From Leucobacter rhizosphaerae (GTDB taxonomy: Bacteria > Actinomycetota > Actinomycetes > Actinomycetales > Microbacteriaceae), in contig NZ_CP095043.1 of the NCBI RefSeq assembly GCF_022919175.1, forward strand, positions 806,001-870,000: a DNA stretch of 64,000 nt. The letters run 5' to 3'. The notes beneath the pieces were generated by a model, which had not been told where the DNA came from, searched no databases, and saw nothing but the letters and a program-made list of their open reading frames with translations. Made by a program: the position numbers and the translations under genes. Every line of letters begins with the position of its first letter. Within the stretch, counting starts at the first letter, position 1. Positions 50,553-61,067 of this stretch are shown piece after piece.

Positions 50553-51579
50553 CAACCAACCCCACTCCGAGCGCCCCGCGAATCATGTCCATGTTCAGTT
50601 TCGCCGCGACGCGCGCGCCGTTGCCCGCGGCGATGATGAGCTGCTGCGGCCCGGGCGGCACGATGTCGCCGACCGCGTAGATGCCGCGCACCGAGGTCTC
50701 GCCGCGATCGTCCACGACCACGAGGCCCCAGTCGTCGCGATCGATCGGATGATCGCCCAGGAACTCCACCGGCGCGTGCCAGCGGGGGCGGACGAACCCG
50801 CCGACCCGCGGAACGACCTCGCCGTCGGCGAGGCGGACGCCGGTCATGTCGGCCTTCTCCCCCACGATGTCGTCGATCGGACGGCGCTCGACGCGGATCC
50901 CGATCGCGGCGAGCTGCTGCTCCTGTACCGAGGTCACCGTGTCCGCACCGTTCGTGAACACGATGAGGTCGGAGCTGAAGCGGCTGATCAGCAGGGCACG
51001 CGAGAAGACGTCCGTCGTCTCGCCGATGAGTGCCAGCGGCTTATCGGTCTTTTCGAAGCCGTCGCACTCGACGCAGCTGTGGAGCGCGGTGCCGTAGTAC
51101 GCGCGGATCATCGGGAAGGCGGGCAGCTCCTCGGTCAGTCCCGCGGCGATGAGCACTCGGCGCGCCACGAACTCGACGTCGGCCGAGCCGCGCACTCCCG
51201 TGCCGCGAACGCGGAACCCGATGCCATCCGGGAAGCCGGCAGCGATCGCCTCGTCGGGCGTCAGGGGTGTCACCTGCCGGGTCATCGCCTGGGCGTAGCG
51301 TGCGGTCGGGTAGCTCTCGAACTCCTCGCGGCCGAGCCGCCTGAGCTCGAGCGGCGGTGCCCCATCCCGGGTGAGGAAGCCGTGCGACTGCAGGGTCGCG
51401 GAGTGGCGCGGGCGGTTGCTGTCGAGGATCGCGATGCGCCGGTTCGCGCGCACGAGCTGCAAGCCTGCCGACAGCCCCGCGGGTCCGCCGCCGATGATGG
51501 CGACGCCGAACGGCAGCTCCTCAGCGGCGCCCTGCGCTGCGGCCGCCTCCTGTGCGGGCACCCCGCTCACCGACACCAC
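50545..51579 (-). CDS. Thioredoxin-reductase-like FAD-dependent oxidoreductase
   Basis: Pyridine-nucleotide flavoprotein of about 344 aa. FAD-binding GGGPAGLSAG near the N-terminus, the redox motif CVEC in the sequence HSCVECDGFE, and the C-terminal GIYAVGDIV FAD motif match the TrxB family. The NAD(P)-binding loop reads IGETTDVFSRA in place of the usual GxGxxA, so nucleotide use may differ. Several GTG starts (51579, 51576, 51570) lie 6-15 bp after the gltX stop; none has a clear ribosome site. No thioredoxin gene is nearby; substrate unknown. Confidence 0.85.
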
Positions 51580-51584
51580 GACGG

Positions 51585-53114
51585 TTACACCCGGTCGGCG
51601 GCGAGGCGATCGGCGAGCTTGCGCAGCCGCGCGAGCGAGGCGTCGCGGCCGAGCAGCTCGAAGGACTCGAAGAGGGGCGGCGAGACGCGGCGGCCCGATG
51701 CCGCGACCCGCAGAGCGCCGAACGCGACCCGGGGCTTCAGGCCGAGCCCGTCGATGAGGGCCTCCTGGAGCGCCGTCTGAATGCGCTCGGTCGCCCACGC
51801 ATCCTCGGGGATCGCGGTCAGCGCGGCGGTGCCGGCGGCGAGGACCTCCGGTGCATCGGCCTTCAGGGACTGCAGCGCATCCTCGTCGTACTCGAGCGCG
51901 TCGGTGGACGTGAACAGGAAGCCGAGCATGCCGGCGACTTCGGAGAGCACGGTGACGCGGCTCTGCACGAGCGGCACCGCCTTCCGAATGACCTCCCGCT
52001 GGTGCTCCGACGGTTCGATCGGCAGCACCCCCTCCGCGACGAGGTACGGACGGATCCGCTCGCCGAAATCCTCCTCCGACAGGAGCCGGATGTGGTCGGC
52101 GTTGATCGAGTCGGCCTTCTTCTGATCGAAGCGGGCAGGGTTCGGGTTGACGTCGGCGACGTCGAAGGCCGCGACCATCTCCTCGCTCGAGAAGACGTCG
52201 CGGTCGGGCGCGAGCGACCAACCGAGCAGTGAGAGGTAATTGAGCAGCCCCTCGGGGATGAAGCCGCGGGCGCGGTGGTGCAGCAGGTTCGACTCGGGGT
52301 CGCGCTTCGACAGCTTCTTGTTGCCCTCGCCCATGACGTAGGGCAGGTGCCCGAACTGCGGGATCGCCTGGGCCACCCCGATGCGAACGAGCGCGTGGTA
52401 GAGCGCGATCTGACGCGGGGTCGACGAGAGCAGATCCTCGCCGCGCAGCACGTGCGTGATCCCCATCAGCGCGTCGTCGACCGGGTTCACGAGGGTGTAG
52501 AGCGGGGCGCCGTTCGGGCGCACGACGACGAAGTCGATCGTCGACCCGGCGGGGAACGTGATGTCGCCGCGCACGAGGTCGGTGAAGGAGAGATCCTCGT
52601 CGGGCACCCGGAATCGGAGAGCGGGCTCGCGCCCCTCGGCGCGGAAGGCCGCGCGCTGCTCGTCGGTCAGGTCGCGATCGTAGTTGTCGTAGCCGAGCTG
52701 CTTCGGGCGGCCCGCGGCGATGTTGCGCGCGTCGATCTCCTCGGCGTTCGAGAAGCTCTCGTAGAGGTACCCGGCCTCGACCAGCTGCGCGATGACACCC
52801 TGGTAGATCTCACCGCGCTGCGACTGCCGGTACGGCCCGTGCTCGCCGCCCGCGTCGATCCCCTCGTCCCAGTCGAGCCCGAGCCAGCGCAGCGAGTCGA
52901 GGATCTGCGCGTAGCTCTCCTCGCTGTCGCGCGCCGCGTCGGTGTCCTCGATCCGGAACACGAAGGTGCCCCCGGTGTGCCGCGCATAGGCCCAGTTGAA
53001 GAGCGCCGTGCGGATCATGCCGACGTGCGGGGTGCCCGTCGGGGACGGGCAGAAGCGGACGCGAACATCGGAGCCGGTCGCGCGGGAAAACTGGGGGGTC
53101 TCGGTGTGTGACAT
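51585..53114 (-). CDS. gltX: Glutamyl-tRNA synthetase
   Basis: Class I synthetase of 509 aa charging tRNA-Glu. The HIGH-type motif is SPTGTPHVG and the KMSKS-type motif KLSKRD; the C-terminal anticodon-binding domain follows. Start ATG 53114: a TAGGAT -10 box (53127-53122) lies 7 nt upstream and no ribosome site is seen, so the mRNA is probably leaderless; ATG 53123 would lie inside that box. The -10 box begins with the stop codon of the upstream MFS gene. Heads an operon with the flavoprotein and yhhQ. Confidence 0.95.
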   Translation of the reverse strand: MSHTETPQFSRATGSDVRVRFCPSPTGTPHVGMIRTALFNWAYARHTGGTFVFRIEDTDAARDSEESYAQILDSLRWLGLDWDEGIDAGGEHGPYRQSQRGEIYQGVIAQLVEAGYLYESFSNAEEIDARNIAAGRPKQLGYDNYDRDLTDEQRAAFRAEGREPALRFRVPDEDLSFTDLVRGDITFPAGSTIDFVVVRPNGAPLYTLVNPVDDALMGITHVLRGEDLLSSTPRQIALYHALVRIGVAQAIPQFGHLPYVMGEGNKKLSKRDPESNLLHHRARGFIPEGLLNYLSLLGWSLAPDRDVFSSEEMVAAFDVADVNPNPARFDQKKADSINADHIRLLSEEDFGERIRPYLVAEGVLPIEPSEHQREVIRKAVPLVQSRVTVLSEVAGMLGFLFTSTDALEYDEDALQSLKADAPEVLAAGTAALTAIPEDAWATERIQTALQEALIDGLGLKPRVAFGALRVAASGRRVSPPLFESFELLGRDASLARLRKLADRLAADRV

Positions 53115-53121
53115 CACGACC

Positions 53122-53127
53122 ATCCTA
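53122..53127 (-). promoter_or_regulatory. gltX -10 box overlapping the MFS stop codon
   Basis: Minus strand TAGGAT; its TAG is the stop of the MFS gene (53127-53125), and ATG of gltX follows 7 nt later. Confidence 0.5.
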
Positions 53128-54396
53128 TCGTCGCGCGAGCACCGCGAGCCGCAGGGTCGCCGCAATTCCGAGCACGATCAGCGCACCGGCGACGGCCGAG
53201 AGGACCGGAAAGCCGCCCGCCGCGAAGATGACCCCGGAGACCGCGCCGAAGAGCGCTCCCGCCGCGTTCATCGTGGTGTCGGACTGCCCCTGACGCGCCG
53301 GGCGCAGCGGCGCCGGGGTGAGATCCGTCAGCAGGGTCGCCCCCGCGACGGTCACGGCGCTCCAGCCGACGCCGAGCAGCACGAGCGCGACCTGGATGAT
53401 CACGACGTCGCTGCCGCCGAACCCGGTGCCGACGGCGGCGAGCGTCAGCACCGCGAACCCGCCGAGGACCACCGGGATCGCGCCGAAGCGACCGGTGAGC
53501 ATGCCGAACACGGGCGAGATCGCGTACATGCCGGCGATGTGGATGCTGATGGTGAATCCGACGAGGGTGATGCTGCCGCCGTGGTGGGTGAGGTGCAGCG
53601 GGGTCATCGCCATGAGCCCCACCATCACCGCGTGCGCGAGGGCGATCAGCGCGATCGCCAAGAACTGCGGCATCGCGGAGACCGTCGGCGGGGGCACGGG
53701 CGGGGAGGCCTGCGGTTCGGGCGCCACGGGCGGCGCGACCCCGGCGGCCGCGATCCGGCGCGCCTCGAGCAGCGGATCCGGGCGGAGCCCGAACCATACG
53801 ACCCCGGCGGCGGCGAGCTGCGCGACGATCGTGAAGAGGAAGATGCCGGAGAGGCCGGGCAATCCGAGCGCTTCGCCGAGGTCGGCGCCCGGGCCGATGA
53901 GGTTCGGTCCGGTGACGGCGCCGATGGTGATCGACCAGACGACGAGCGACAGGTCGCGTCCACGACGCTCCGGCAGCGCGAGATCCGCGGCCGCGAAGCG
54001 CGACTGCAGCTGCACGGCGACTGCAACGCCGAGCACGGCGAGCCCGATGAAGAGCAGCACTGAAATCCGCTGGCTCGCCGCGAAGATCACGAGCGCCGCG
54101 CCGAGCACGGCGACGATGTTGCCTGATGCGAGCGCGATGCGGCGACCCGTGCGCGCCGCGAGGCGGGCGAGCGGGATCCCGGCGAGCGCCGCGCCGAGCC
54201 CGTTCATCGTGGGGCCGAAGCCGGAGAGCGCGTCGTTGCCGGTGACGTCGGCGATCAGCAGCGCCCCGGCCGAGAGCGACGCGCCGACGCCGAGGCCGCC
54301 GAGCACGGTCGCGAGCGCGAGCACCCGGACGATCCGACGCTGGTCACGGAGACGACGGTCGAGCGCGGTCGACGGCGCAGTGGGCGGAGCAGACAC
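53125..54396 (-). CDS. MFS transporter
   Basis: Major facilitator protein of about 423 aa with about 12 membrane helices in two halves joined by a Pro-rich cytoplasmic loop ([18 protein letters not shown]). The motif A-like [12 protein letters not shown] lies between helices 2 and 3 and [16 protein letters not shown] in the second half. GTG 54396 is preferred (14 bp after the LysR stop); a TTG at 54420 would overlap LysR. Substrate is unknown. It is likely co-transcribed with the LysR gene. Confidence 0.88.
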   Translation of the reverse strand: MSAPPTAPSTALDRRLRDQRRIVRVLALATVLGGLGVGASLSAGALLIADVTGNDALSGFGPTMNGLGAALAGIPLARLAARTGRRIALASGNIVAVLGAALVIFAASQRISVLLFIGLAVLGVAVAVQLQSRFAAADLALPERRGRDLSLVVWSITIGAVTGPNLIGPGADLGEALGLPGLSGIFLFTIVAQLAAAGVVWFGLRPDPLLEARRIAAAGVAPPVAPEPQASPPVPPPTVSAMPQFLAIALIALAHAVMVGLMAMTPLHLTHHGGSITLVGFTISIHIAGMYAISPVFGMLTGRFGAIPVVLGGFAVLTLAAVGTGFGGSDVVIIQVALVLLGVGWSAVTVAGATLLTDLTPAPLRPARQGQSDTTMNAAGALFGAVSGVIFAAGGFPVLSAVAGALIVLGIAATLRLAVLARR

Positions 54397-54409
54397 GGGA
54401 TTCGCCTGA

Positions 54410-55363
54410 CTACGCGGCAACGGAGGTGAGTCCCCAGCGGCTGCCGTCGACGCCCGCGAGCAGGCGCTTCGCGAGGCGGACCTGCGGGCTCTCGTTGGCG
54501 GTCACCATCGAGACGAGGCCGATCGTGCGGGTGCGCGGCGGGTCGAGCCGCAGCGCCCGCGCGTCCTCGGGCAGCGTGCGTGCCGCTGCGAGTGCGAGCC
54601 CCGGCACGAGCGCGACGGCACCACCGGCGGCGGCCATCGCCAACATGGCGGGCACGTTGTCGGTCTCCTGGATGATGTCGGGCTCGAAGCCCGCCTCGCC
54701 CGCGGCCGTGAGCAGGTGCCCCCGGCACTTCTCGCAACCGGCGATCCAGTGCTCGTGGGAGAAATCGGCGAGGTTGGCCGATTCGGCCGCGCCGGCGCGC
54801 TCGTCGGAGACGACCAGGCTGACCTCCTCACGCCACAGCGGGAGGAACGCGCTGCCCGCGGGGAGCTCGGCCGCCCCCTCGTAGTCGAACACGAGTGCGC
54901 AGTCCACCTCGCCGTCGCGGAGCATCGCCGTGGCCGCGGGCGGCTCGGCCTCCCGGTACTGGAGCGCCACCTCGGGCGCCTCAACATTCAGCGCTCGCAT
55001 CACGTCGGGCACGACCGTGGCCGACGCCGAGGGGAAGCCCACGAGGCGGATCGTGCCGGCGCGCTCACCCCGCAGGTCGTCGATGGCGGCGAGGGCCGCG
55101 TCGATCTCGGAGACGACGGTGCGGCCGTGATCCGCGAGGATCTGGCCCGCGGTGGTGAGGCGGATGCCCCGTCCGCTGCGCTCGATGAGCGGCACGGCGA
55201 GGCGGGTCTCGACGCGCTTGATGCGCTGGCTGACCGCGGGCTGGCTGAGGCCGAGCTGCGCCGCCGTCGCCGTGAGCGAGCCGGTGATGGCGAGGGCGTG
55301 GAGGATGCGCAGCTCGGTCGAATCGATGGAGCCGAGCGGGTCTGCGCTGCGAATCGTGTTCAT
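54410..55363 (-). CDS. LysR-family transcriptional regulator
   Basis: Regulator of 317 aa with a typical N-terminal winged helix (about 15-75, LRILHALAITGSLTATAAQLGLSQPAVSQRIKRVE) and a PBP2-type effector domain. Divergent from a class V PLP enzyme (81 bp between starts) and followed by an MFS gene, so it probably controls both. The intergenic DNA is unusually AT-rich with repeated ATGATAAG/TTATCAT-like elements. Effector unknown. Confidence 0.92.
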   Translation of the reverse strand: MNTIRSADPLGSIDSTELRILHALAITGSLTATAAQLGLSQPAVSQRIKRVETRLAVPLIERSGRGIRLTTAGQILADHGRTVVSEIDAALAAIDDLRGERAGTIRLVGFPSASATVVPDVMRALNVEAPEVALQYREAEPPAATAMLRDGEVDCALVFDYEGAAELPAGSAFLPLWREEVSLVVSDERAGAAESANLADFSHEHWIAGCEKCRGHLLTAAGEAGFEPDIIQETDNVPAMLAMAAAGGAVALVPGLALAAARTLPEDARALRLDPPRTRTIGLVSMVTANESPQVRLAKRLLAGVDGSRWGLTSVAA

Positions 55364-55444
55364 GCGCTCATCATAACCCAGGATGAAGGAAATGATAAGA
55401 AGCTTTCACTTTCATTATGTTCCGCGCTCGCCTAGCCTGGCGGG
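55364..55444. promoter_or_regulatory. Divergent LysR/aminotransferase control region
   Basis: AT-rich 81 bp. TAGCCT (55433-55438) lies 6 nt before ATG 55445, making the PLP-enzyme mRNA probably leaderless. Interrupted dyads such as TCAT-N8-ATGA (55370-55385) and the pair AATGATAAG / TTTCATTATG (55391-55399, 55410-55419) are candidate LysR sites. Confidence 0.5.
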
Positions 55445-56503
55445 ATGATCGACACCGCCCCCTCCGTTCACGGTTTCCAGCAGCACTTCGACCCGGCACC
55501 GGGGTATCTCTCGGCGTGCACGGGCGGGCTGCCGAGCCGCACCACCACCCGCGCGATGCGGGAGTTCCTGGACATCTGGGCCGGTGGGCGCCTCAACACG
55601 CACGCGCTCGGTGAGCAGGCGGAGCGCTGCGTCGCGCTCTTCGCGCGCATCGCGGGGGTGACCACCGACCGCGTCGCCATGGGGTCGCAGGTCTCGCAGC
55701 TGACCTCGGTCGTCGCCACCGCGGTGCCCGACGGCGCCGAGGTGCTGTGCGCCGCCGGTGACTTCGCGTCGCTGACGCACCCGTTCGAGCAACTCGCGCA
55801 CCGCGGTGTCCGCGTCCGCTACGCCCCGGTGTCGGAGCTCGCCGCCGCGATCCGGCCGGAGACCGCTTTCGTCGTGTTCTCACTCGTGCAATCCGCGACC
55901 GGCGAGGTCGCCGACGCAGCGGCCATCACGGCCGCAGCCGCAGCCGTGGGCGCGCGCACGTGCGTCGACCTCACCCAGTCCCTCGGCTGGTTGCCGATCG
56001 GGGCGGAGAGCTTCGACTACACGGTCTGCCACGCCTACAAGTGGCTCTGCGCACCCCGCGGCACCGCGTTCCTCACGGTGCGCGACGGGCTCGACGACAC
56101 ACTCACCCCGCTCGCCGCCGGCTGGTGCTCCGCGGACGACATCTGGTCGTCGTGCTACGCCGGGCACACTCCGCTCGCCGCCGGTGCCGGGCGCTTCAGC
56201 GTCTCCCCCGCCTGGCCGGTGCTCGGCGGCACCGAGGCGGCACTCCAGCTGTTCGCGGAGCTCGACCCGCATGCGGTGCACGCGCACAACCTGCGGTTGG
56301 CCGGTGCCGCGCGCGCACTGCTCGGGCTCGCACCCGGCGACTCCGCGATCGTCACGTGGGCGGATCCCGACGGCGCCGACCTCGCCGCGATGCAGCGCGC
56401 CGGCATCGTCGCATCGGGCCGCGCTGGGAACGCGCGTGTCTCGTTCCACCTCTGGAACACCGACGACGACGTGGCGCTGCTGCGCACGGCCCTCGGTCGG
56501 TAG
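55445..56503 (+). CDS. Class V aminotransferase-fold PLP enzyme
   Basis: PLP enzyme of 352 aa related to cysteine desulfurases and kynureninases. The PLP-binding Lys is in HAYKWL (Lys199) and the ring-nitrogen Asp in VDLTQSLGWLPI (Asp175). It lacks the catalytic-loop Cys of IscS-type desulfurases as far as can be seen, and no iscU/suf genes are nearby, so desulfurase activity is doubtful; the substrate is unknown. Divergent from its likely regulator (LysR). Tail-to-tail with rlmN, 4 bp apart. Confidence 0.85.
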   Translation: MIDTAPSVHGFQQHFDPAPGYLSACTGGLPSRTTTRAMREFLDIWAGGRLNTHALGEQAERCVALFARIAGVTTDRVAMGSQVSQLTSVVATAVPDGAEVLCAAGDFASLTHPFEQLAHRGVRVRYAPVSELAAAIRPETAFVVFSLVQSATGEVADAAAITAAAAAVGARTCVDLTQSLGWLPIGAESFDYTVCHAYKWLCAPRGTAFLTVRDGLDDTLTPLAAGWCSADDIWSSCYAGHTPLAAGAGRFSVSPAWPVLGGTEAALQLFAELDPHAVHAHNLRLAGAARALLGLAPGDSAIVTWADPDGADLAAMQRAGIVASGRAGNARVSFHLWNTDDDVALLRTALGR

Positions 56504-56507
56504 TCGG

Positions 56508-57815
56508 CTAGACCGCGGCGGCGATCGCCGCGTCGGCGTCGGCGCGATCCTGCTCCGTCGCCACGAGCTGCCCGCAGGCGCCGTCGATCTCCTTGCCGCG
56601 GGTGTCGCGCAGCGTCGTCGGCACACCAGCGGCGTTGAGCCGGTCGACGAACTCTCGCGTCACTTCGCGGGTCGACGAGGTCCAGATGGAGCCGGGAGTC
56701 GGGTTCAGCGGGATCGGGTTGACGTGCACCCAGCCGCGACCGTACGCGTTGAGCTTGTCGGCGAGCAGCTCGGCGCGCCACGCGTGGTCGTTCATGTCCT
56801 TGATCAGCGCGTACTCGATCGACACGCGGCGTCCGGTCTTCTCGTAGTAGTGGTAGGCCGCGTCCAGCACCTCCGAGACCTTCCAGCGGCTGTTCACCGG
56901 GATGAGGTCGTCGCGCAGCTCGTCGTCGGGCGCGTGGAGCGAGAGGGCGAAGGTGATGGGGATGTTCTCGTCCGCCAGCTTCCGGATCGCGGGGGCGAGC
57001 CCCACGGTCGAGACGGTGATGCCGCGGGCGGACATGCCGAGCCCCTCGGGTGCGGGGGCGATCATGCGGTGCACCGCGTTCATCACGCGCTTGTAGTTGG
57101 CGAGCGGCTCGCCCATTCCCATGAAGACGATGTTGTTGACGCGCTCCGGTTCGGCGCCGTTGCCCACGGCGCGAACCCGCCCGAGACCGCCCTCGGCGAT
57201 GACCCGGTTGGCCTGCACGATCTGGTCGAGGATCTCGGCCGTCGACATGTTGCGGGTGAGCCCCGCCTGACCGGTCGCGCAGAAGGGGCAGTTCATGCCG
57301 CAGCCGCACTGGCTCGAGACGCAGAGGGTGATCCGACCCGGGTAGCGCATGAGCACGGACTCGACGAGCGCCCCGTCGAACAGCCGCCACAGGAACTTGA
57401 TCGTGGTGTTGTCGTCCGTGGCGATCCGCTTCACCTCGGTCAGGAGGGGCGGGAAGAACGCCGCGACCAGATCCTCACGGCCGTCCTTCGGCAGGTCGGT
57501 CATGCGCTCGGGGTCGCTCGTGTAGTTCTCGAAGTAGTGCTTGGAGAGCTGCTTCGCCCGGAACCCGGGCAGCCCGAGCTCCGTCACCTTCGCCTCGCGC
57601 TCGGCGAGTGTCATGTCCGCGAGGTGGGTCGTCGGCTGCTTCACGCGCGGCGACGCGAACTGCAGCGTCGGCCGGCCGTCGGGGCCCGCCAGCTGCTTCC
57701 AGCCCTCTGCCTTCGGCCTGACCTGCGGGCGCGCGGGAGCGTCGGCGCCGTCGCGCCGCGGACGAGTCCTCGTGTACTCGGTGCCGTCGGTGTGAGTGAG
57801 CTTGTTCGGATCCAT
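56508..57815 (-). CDS. rlmN: 23S rRNA/tRNA adenine-C2 methyltransferase RlmN
   Basis: Radical SAM enzyme of 435 aa methylating A2503 of 23S rRNA and A37 of some tRNAs. The 4Fe-4S Cys are C172, C176 and C179 (CGMNCPFC) and the methyl-carrying Cys is in DGACGQL near the C-terminus. ATG 57815 is the first start giving a plausible N-terminus; upstream frame lacks support. The N-terminal 60 residues are a basic extension. The DUF779 gene lies 34 bp upstream on the same strand. Confidence 0.96.
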   Translation of the reverse strand: MDPNKLTHTDGTEYTRTRPRRDGADAPARPQVRPKAEGWKQLAGPDGRPTLQFASPRVKQPTTHLADMTLAEREAKVTELGLPGFRAKQLSKHYFENYTSDPERMTDLPKDGREDLVAAFFPPLLTEVKRIATDDNTTIKFLWRLFDGALVESVLMRYPGRITLCVSSQCGCGMNCPFCATGQAGLTRNMSTAEILDQIVQANRVIAEGGLGRVRAVGNGAEPERVNNIVFMGMGEPLANYKRVMNAVHRMIAPAPEGLGMSARGITVSTVGLAPAIRKLADENIPITFALSLHAPDDELRDDLIPVNSRWKVSEVLDAAYHYYEKTGRRVSIEYALIKDMNDHAWRAELLADKLNAYGRGWVHVNPIPLNPTPGSIWTSSTREVTREFVDRLNAAGVPTTLRDTRGKEIDGACGQLVATEQDRADADAAIAAAV

Positions 57816-57849
57816 TGCCTCTATTGTCGCATCCGCGACCTGGATGCGC

Positions 57850-58263
57850 TCACCGCGCCCCGAGCAGCGTCGAGCGGATGAGGAAGCGCTGCCCCTCCGG
57901 CGCCTCGAGCGAAAAGCCGCTCCCCCGCCCCGGGACCGCGTCGATCGTGAGGTGCGTGTGCGCCCAGACCCCGAACTGCTCCCTCGACATCCAGAAGCCG
58001 ATCTCGCGCGGCGCCGGGGACCCGCCCGGCAGCGGCGGCAGCTCGAGGGTGCCGAGCCGCACGTCCTGGCCACCCGTCTTGAACTCTCCCTCCTGGTAGC
58101 ACATCGGCGAACTGCCGTCGCAGCAGCCGCCGGACTGGTGGAACATCAGCGGGCCGTGCATCGCCCAGAGCCGGTCGACGAGCTCGATCGCGGTGCGGGT
58201 GAAGGCGAGCCGGCTCTCGGTCTCGCCCTCGACGTCGGGCCGGGCATGAGTGAGGTCGGTCAT
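57850..58263 (-). CDS. DUF779 protein of the alcohol/aldehyde oxidation module
   Basis: Small soluble protein of 137 aa from ATG 58263 (AAGGAGG about 7 nt upstream). The signature [15 protein letters not shown] (about 41-55) has three Cys and resembles a metal site; its exact function is unknown to me. DUF779 genes are commonly next to acetaldehyde/aldehyde dehydrogenases, as here. Third gene after aldehyde and alcohol dehydrogenases on the same strand, 98 bp after the latter with a hairpin between. Confidence 0.9.
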   Translation of the reverse strand: MTDLTHARPDVEGETESRLAFTRTAIELVDRLWAMHGPLMFHQSGGCCDGSSPMCYQEGEFKTGGQDVRLGTLELPPLPGGSPAPREIGFWMSREQFGVWAHTHLTIDAVPGRGSGFSLEAPEGQRFLIRSTLLGAR

Positions 58264-58318
58264 GGCGTCCTCCTTCCGGCACGGCGCCCGTGCCGCTGGG
58301 GTGTCATGGTACGTCGCG

Positions 58319-58351
58319 CGGCCGGGAGGCCTCGCAGAAACCTCCCGGCCG
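58319..58351. repeat. 11-bp stem hairpin between alcohol dehydrogenase and DUF779 genes
   Basis: CGGCCGGGAGG (58319-58329) and CCTCCCGGCCG (58341-58351) are perfect arms with an 11-nt loop. There is no T-run. It may attenuate read-through so that the DUF779 gene is expressed less than the dehydrogenases, or stabilise the upstream mRNA. Confidence 0.55.
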
Positions 58352-58361
58352 TCGCGATGGT

Positions 58362-59411
58362 TCACGCGTCGGCGAACCGAAGAACGATGCGTCCGTCGAT
58401 CGCCCCGGCGCGCATGTCGTCGAAGACCGCGTTGACATCATCAAGCGGGCGCTCGGCGATGGTCGGATGGATGAGGCCCCTCGCGTAGAAGTCCAGCGCC
58501 TCGATCATGTCCTGCCGTGTGCCGACGATCGATCCGCGGATCGTGAGCCCCTTCAGAACGATGTCGAAGATCGGCGCCGGGAAGTCCCCGGGCGGCAGTC
58601 CGTTGAACACGATCGTGCCGCCGCGACGCGTCATGCCGATGGCCTGGCCGAACGCGGAGGGGTGCACCGCCGTGACGAGCACGCCGTGCGCACCTCCGGT
58701 AGCGGCTTGAATGGCCTCGACCGGATCCTGCGCGCGGGCGTTCACCGTCACCTCGGCTCCGTGCTGCTGAGCCAATGCGAGCTTGTCGTCGGCGACGTCG
58801 ACGGCCACGACGCGCATGCCCATCGCGACGGCGTACTGCACGGCGATGTGTCCGAGCCCGCCGATCCCGGAGATCACGACCCACTGCCCCGGTCGCACCC
58901 CCGTCACCTTCAGCCCCTTGTAGACGGTCACCCCGGCGCACAGCACGGGGGCGACCTCTGCGGGATCCGTGCCCTCGGGCAGTCGCGCGGCGTACACGGC
59001 GTCGACGAGCATGTACTCGCCGAACGATCCGTCGACCGAGTAGCCGCCGTTCTGCTGCTGCTCGCACAGCGTCTCCCACCCCGTCCGGCAGTACTCGCAG
59101 TGTCCGCAGGCGGACCAGAGCCAGGCGTTGCCCACCAGGTCACCCACGGCGAGGTCATCGACCCCGGGGCCGAGCGCCACCACCACTCCGACCCCCTCGT
59201 GCCCGGGGATGAACGGCGGGCTCGGCTGTACCGGCCAGTCGCCCTCGACGGCGTGCAGGTCGGTGTGGCAGACGCCGGTCGTCAGCACTCGGACGAGTGC
59301 CTGGCCCGGACCAGGAGCGGGGGTCGGAACAGCGTCGACGTCGAGCGGTGCGCCGAAGCTGCGCACGCTCGCGGCGCGCATCGTGTCGGGAATCAGATGG
59401 TCAGCAGTCAT
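58362..59411 (-). CDS. Zinc-dependent alcohol dehydrogenase (AdhP-like)
   Basis: Medium-chain dehydrogenase of 349 aa. Catalytic zinc ligands Cys48 and His71-Glu72, structural zinc Cys102, Cys105, Cys108 and Cys116, and the NAD-binding GIGGLGH are present. Length and sequence match bacterial AdhP/ADH-A ethanol dehydrogenases. ATG 59411 has GAGGAGGAG about 8 nt upstream. It lies 38 bp after the aldehyde dehydrogenase gene, so the pair would oxidise alcohols to acids. Confidence 0.95.
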   Translation of the reverse strand: MTADHLIPDTMRAASVRSFGAPLDVDAVPTPAPGPGQALVRVLTTGVCHTDLHAVEGDWPVQPSPPFIPGHEGVGVVVALGPGVDDLAVGDLVGNAWLWSACGHCEYCRTGWETLCEQQQNGGYSVDGSFGEYMLVDAVYAARLPEGTDPAEVAPVLCAGVTVYKGLKVTGVRPGQWVVISGIGGLGHIAVQYAVAMGMRVVAVDVADDKLALAQQHGAEVTVNARAQDPVEAIQAATGGAHGVLVTAVHPSAFGQAIGMTRRGGTIVFNGLPPGDFPAPIFDIVLKGLTIRGSIVGTRQDMIEALDFYARGLIHPTIAERPLDDVNAVFDDMRAGAIDGRIVLRFADA

Positions 59412-59449
59412 TGAGGTCTCCTCCTCGTTCGGTGTGGGCAGCGCGCGGC

Positions 59450-60973
59450 CTAGAAGAAGCCGTCCGCCGTCTCCTTGTAGCTGACGAGGAGGTTCTTCGT
59501 CTGCTGGTAGTGGTCGAGCATCATGAGGTGGTTCTCGCGCCCGATGCCGCTCGACTTGTAGCCGCCGAACGCCGCGTGCGCCGGATAGGCGTGGTAGTTG
59601 TTCACCCACACCCGGCCCGCCTGGATCGCGCGCCCGGCCCGGTAGGCGACGTTGCCGCTCCGGCTCCACACCCCGGCACCGAGGCCGTAGAGCGAGTCGT
59701 TGGCGATCCGGATCGCGTCGTCGAAGTCGCTGAACGTGGTCACCGACACCACCGGCCCGAAGATCTCCTCCTGGAAGATCCGCATCGAGTTGTCGCCGCG
59801 GAAGATCGTGGGCCGGATGTAGAAGCCGTCCGAGAACTCGCCCCCGCGGTCGTCGGGCTCGCCGCCGGTGAGCAGCTGCGCGCCCTCCTGGCGACCGATG
59901 TCGAGGTACGACTTGATCTTCTCGAACTGATCGTTCGAGGCCTGCGCCCCGATCATCGTGTCGGTGTCGAGCGGGTTGCCGCGCGTGATGCGCTCCGTCC
60001 GCTCGACGACCGCGTCGAGGAAGTCGTCGGCGATCGACGCCTGCAGCAGCGCGCGCGACGGGCAGGTGCACACCTCCCCCTGGTTCAGGGCGAACATCGT
60101 GAAGCCCTCCTGCGCCTTGTCGAAGTAGGCGTCGTTCTCGGCCATGACGTCCTCGAAGAAGACGTTCGGGCTCTTGCCGCCGAGCTCGAGGGTCACCGGG
60201 ATGATGTTCTCGGACGCGTACTGCATGATCAGGCGGCCCGTCGTCGTCTCACCCGTGAACGCGATCTTGCGGATGCGCGGACTCGTCGCGAGGGGCTTGC
60301 CCGCCTCGGCGCCGAAGCCGTTCACGATGTTCACCACCCCGGCGGGGAGCAGGTCCCCGATGAGCTGGAAGAGCACGAGGATCGAGGCCGGGGTCTGCTC
60401 CGCGGGCTTCAAGACGATCGCGTTGCCCGCGGCGAGCGCGGGGGCCAGCTTCCAGGTGGCCATGAGGATCGGGAAGTTCCAGGGGATGATCTGCCCGACC
60501 ACACCGAGCGGCTCATGGAAGTGGTACGCGACCATGTCCTCGGTGATCTGCGACAGCCCGCCCTCCTGCGCACGGATCGCGCCGGCGAAGTAGCGGAAGT
60601 GGTCGATGGCGAGCGGGATGTCGGCGTTCAGGGTCTCGCGGACGGCCTTGCCGTTGTCCCACGTCTCCGCCACGGCGAGCATCTCGAGGTTCGCTTCCAT
60701 GCGGTCCGCGATCGTGTTCAGGATCACCGCGCGCTCGGCCGGGGTCGTGCGTCCCCAGGCGGGGGCCGCGGCGTGGGCGGCATCGAGGGCGGCGTCGATG
60801 TCCTCGGCGGTGCCGCGGGCCACCTCGCAGAACACCTTGCCCGTGATCGGCGTGACGTTCTCGAAGTACTGGCCCTTCACCGGTGCGACCCATTCACCTC
60901 CGATGTAGTGCTCGTAGCGGCTCTGATAGGTCACCAGCGAATCGGGCTGGCCCGGGGCGGCGTACACGGCCAT
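59450..60973 (-). CDS. NAD(P)-dependent aldehyde dehydrogenase (AldB/ExaC-like)
   Basis: Aldehyde dehydrogenase of 507 aa. Catalytic Cys302 lies in [11 protein letters not shown] with general base Glu263 (LELGGKSP); IIPWNFP and the C-terminal [13 protein letters not shown] are intact. The second Cys two residues after the catalytic one is typical of ExaC/AldB acetaldehyde dehydrogenases. ATG 60973 has GAAGGAG upstream. First enzyme gene of the module, 94 bp after the GAF regulator. Confidence 0.96.
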   Translation of the reverse strand: MAVYAAPGQPDSLVTYQSRYEHYIGGEWVAPVKGQYFENVTPITGKVFCEVARGTAEDIDAALDAAHAAAPAWGRTTPAERAVILNTIADRMEANLEMLAVAETWDNGKAVRETLNADIPLAIDHFRYFAGAIRAQEGGLSQITEDMVAYHFHEPLGVVGQIIPWNFPILMATWKLAPALAAGNAIVLKPAEQTPASILVLFQLIGDLLPAGVVNIVNGFGAEAGKPLATSPRIRKIAFTGETTTGRLIMQYASENIIPVTLELGGKSPNVFFEDVMAENDAYFDKAQEGFTMFALNQGEVCTCPSRALLQASIADDFLDAVVERTERITRGNPLDTDTMIGAQASNDQFEKIKSYLDIGRQEGAQLLTGGEPDDRGGEFSDGFYIRPTIFRGDNSMRIFQEEIFGPVVSVTTFSDFDDAIRIANDSLYGLGAGVWSRSGNVAYRAGRAIQAGRVWVNNYHAYPAHAAFGGYKSSGIGRENHLMMLDHYQQTKNLLVSYKETADGFF

Positions 60974-61067
60974 GGGAGATCTCCTTCGACGTCGTTGTCA
61001 GGTGGAACCCGAGCGCGCCCCTCGTGGAACGTCTCGGTCCTCGCAGGCTACGACGCCGACCGTTGCA

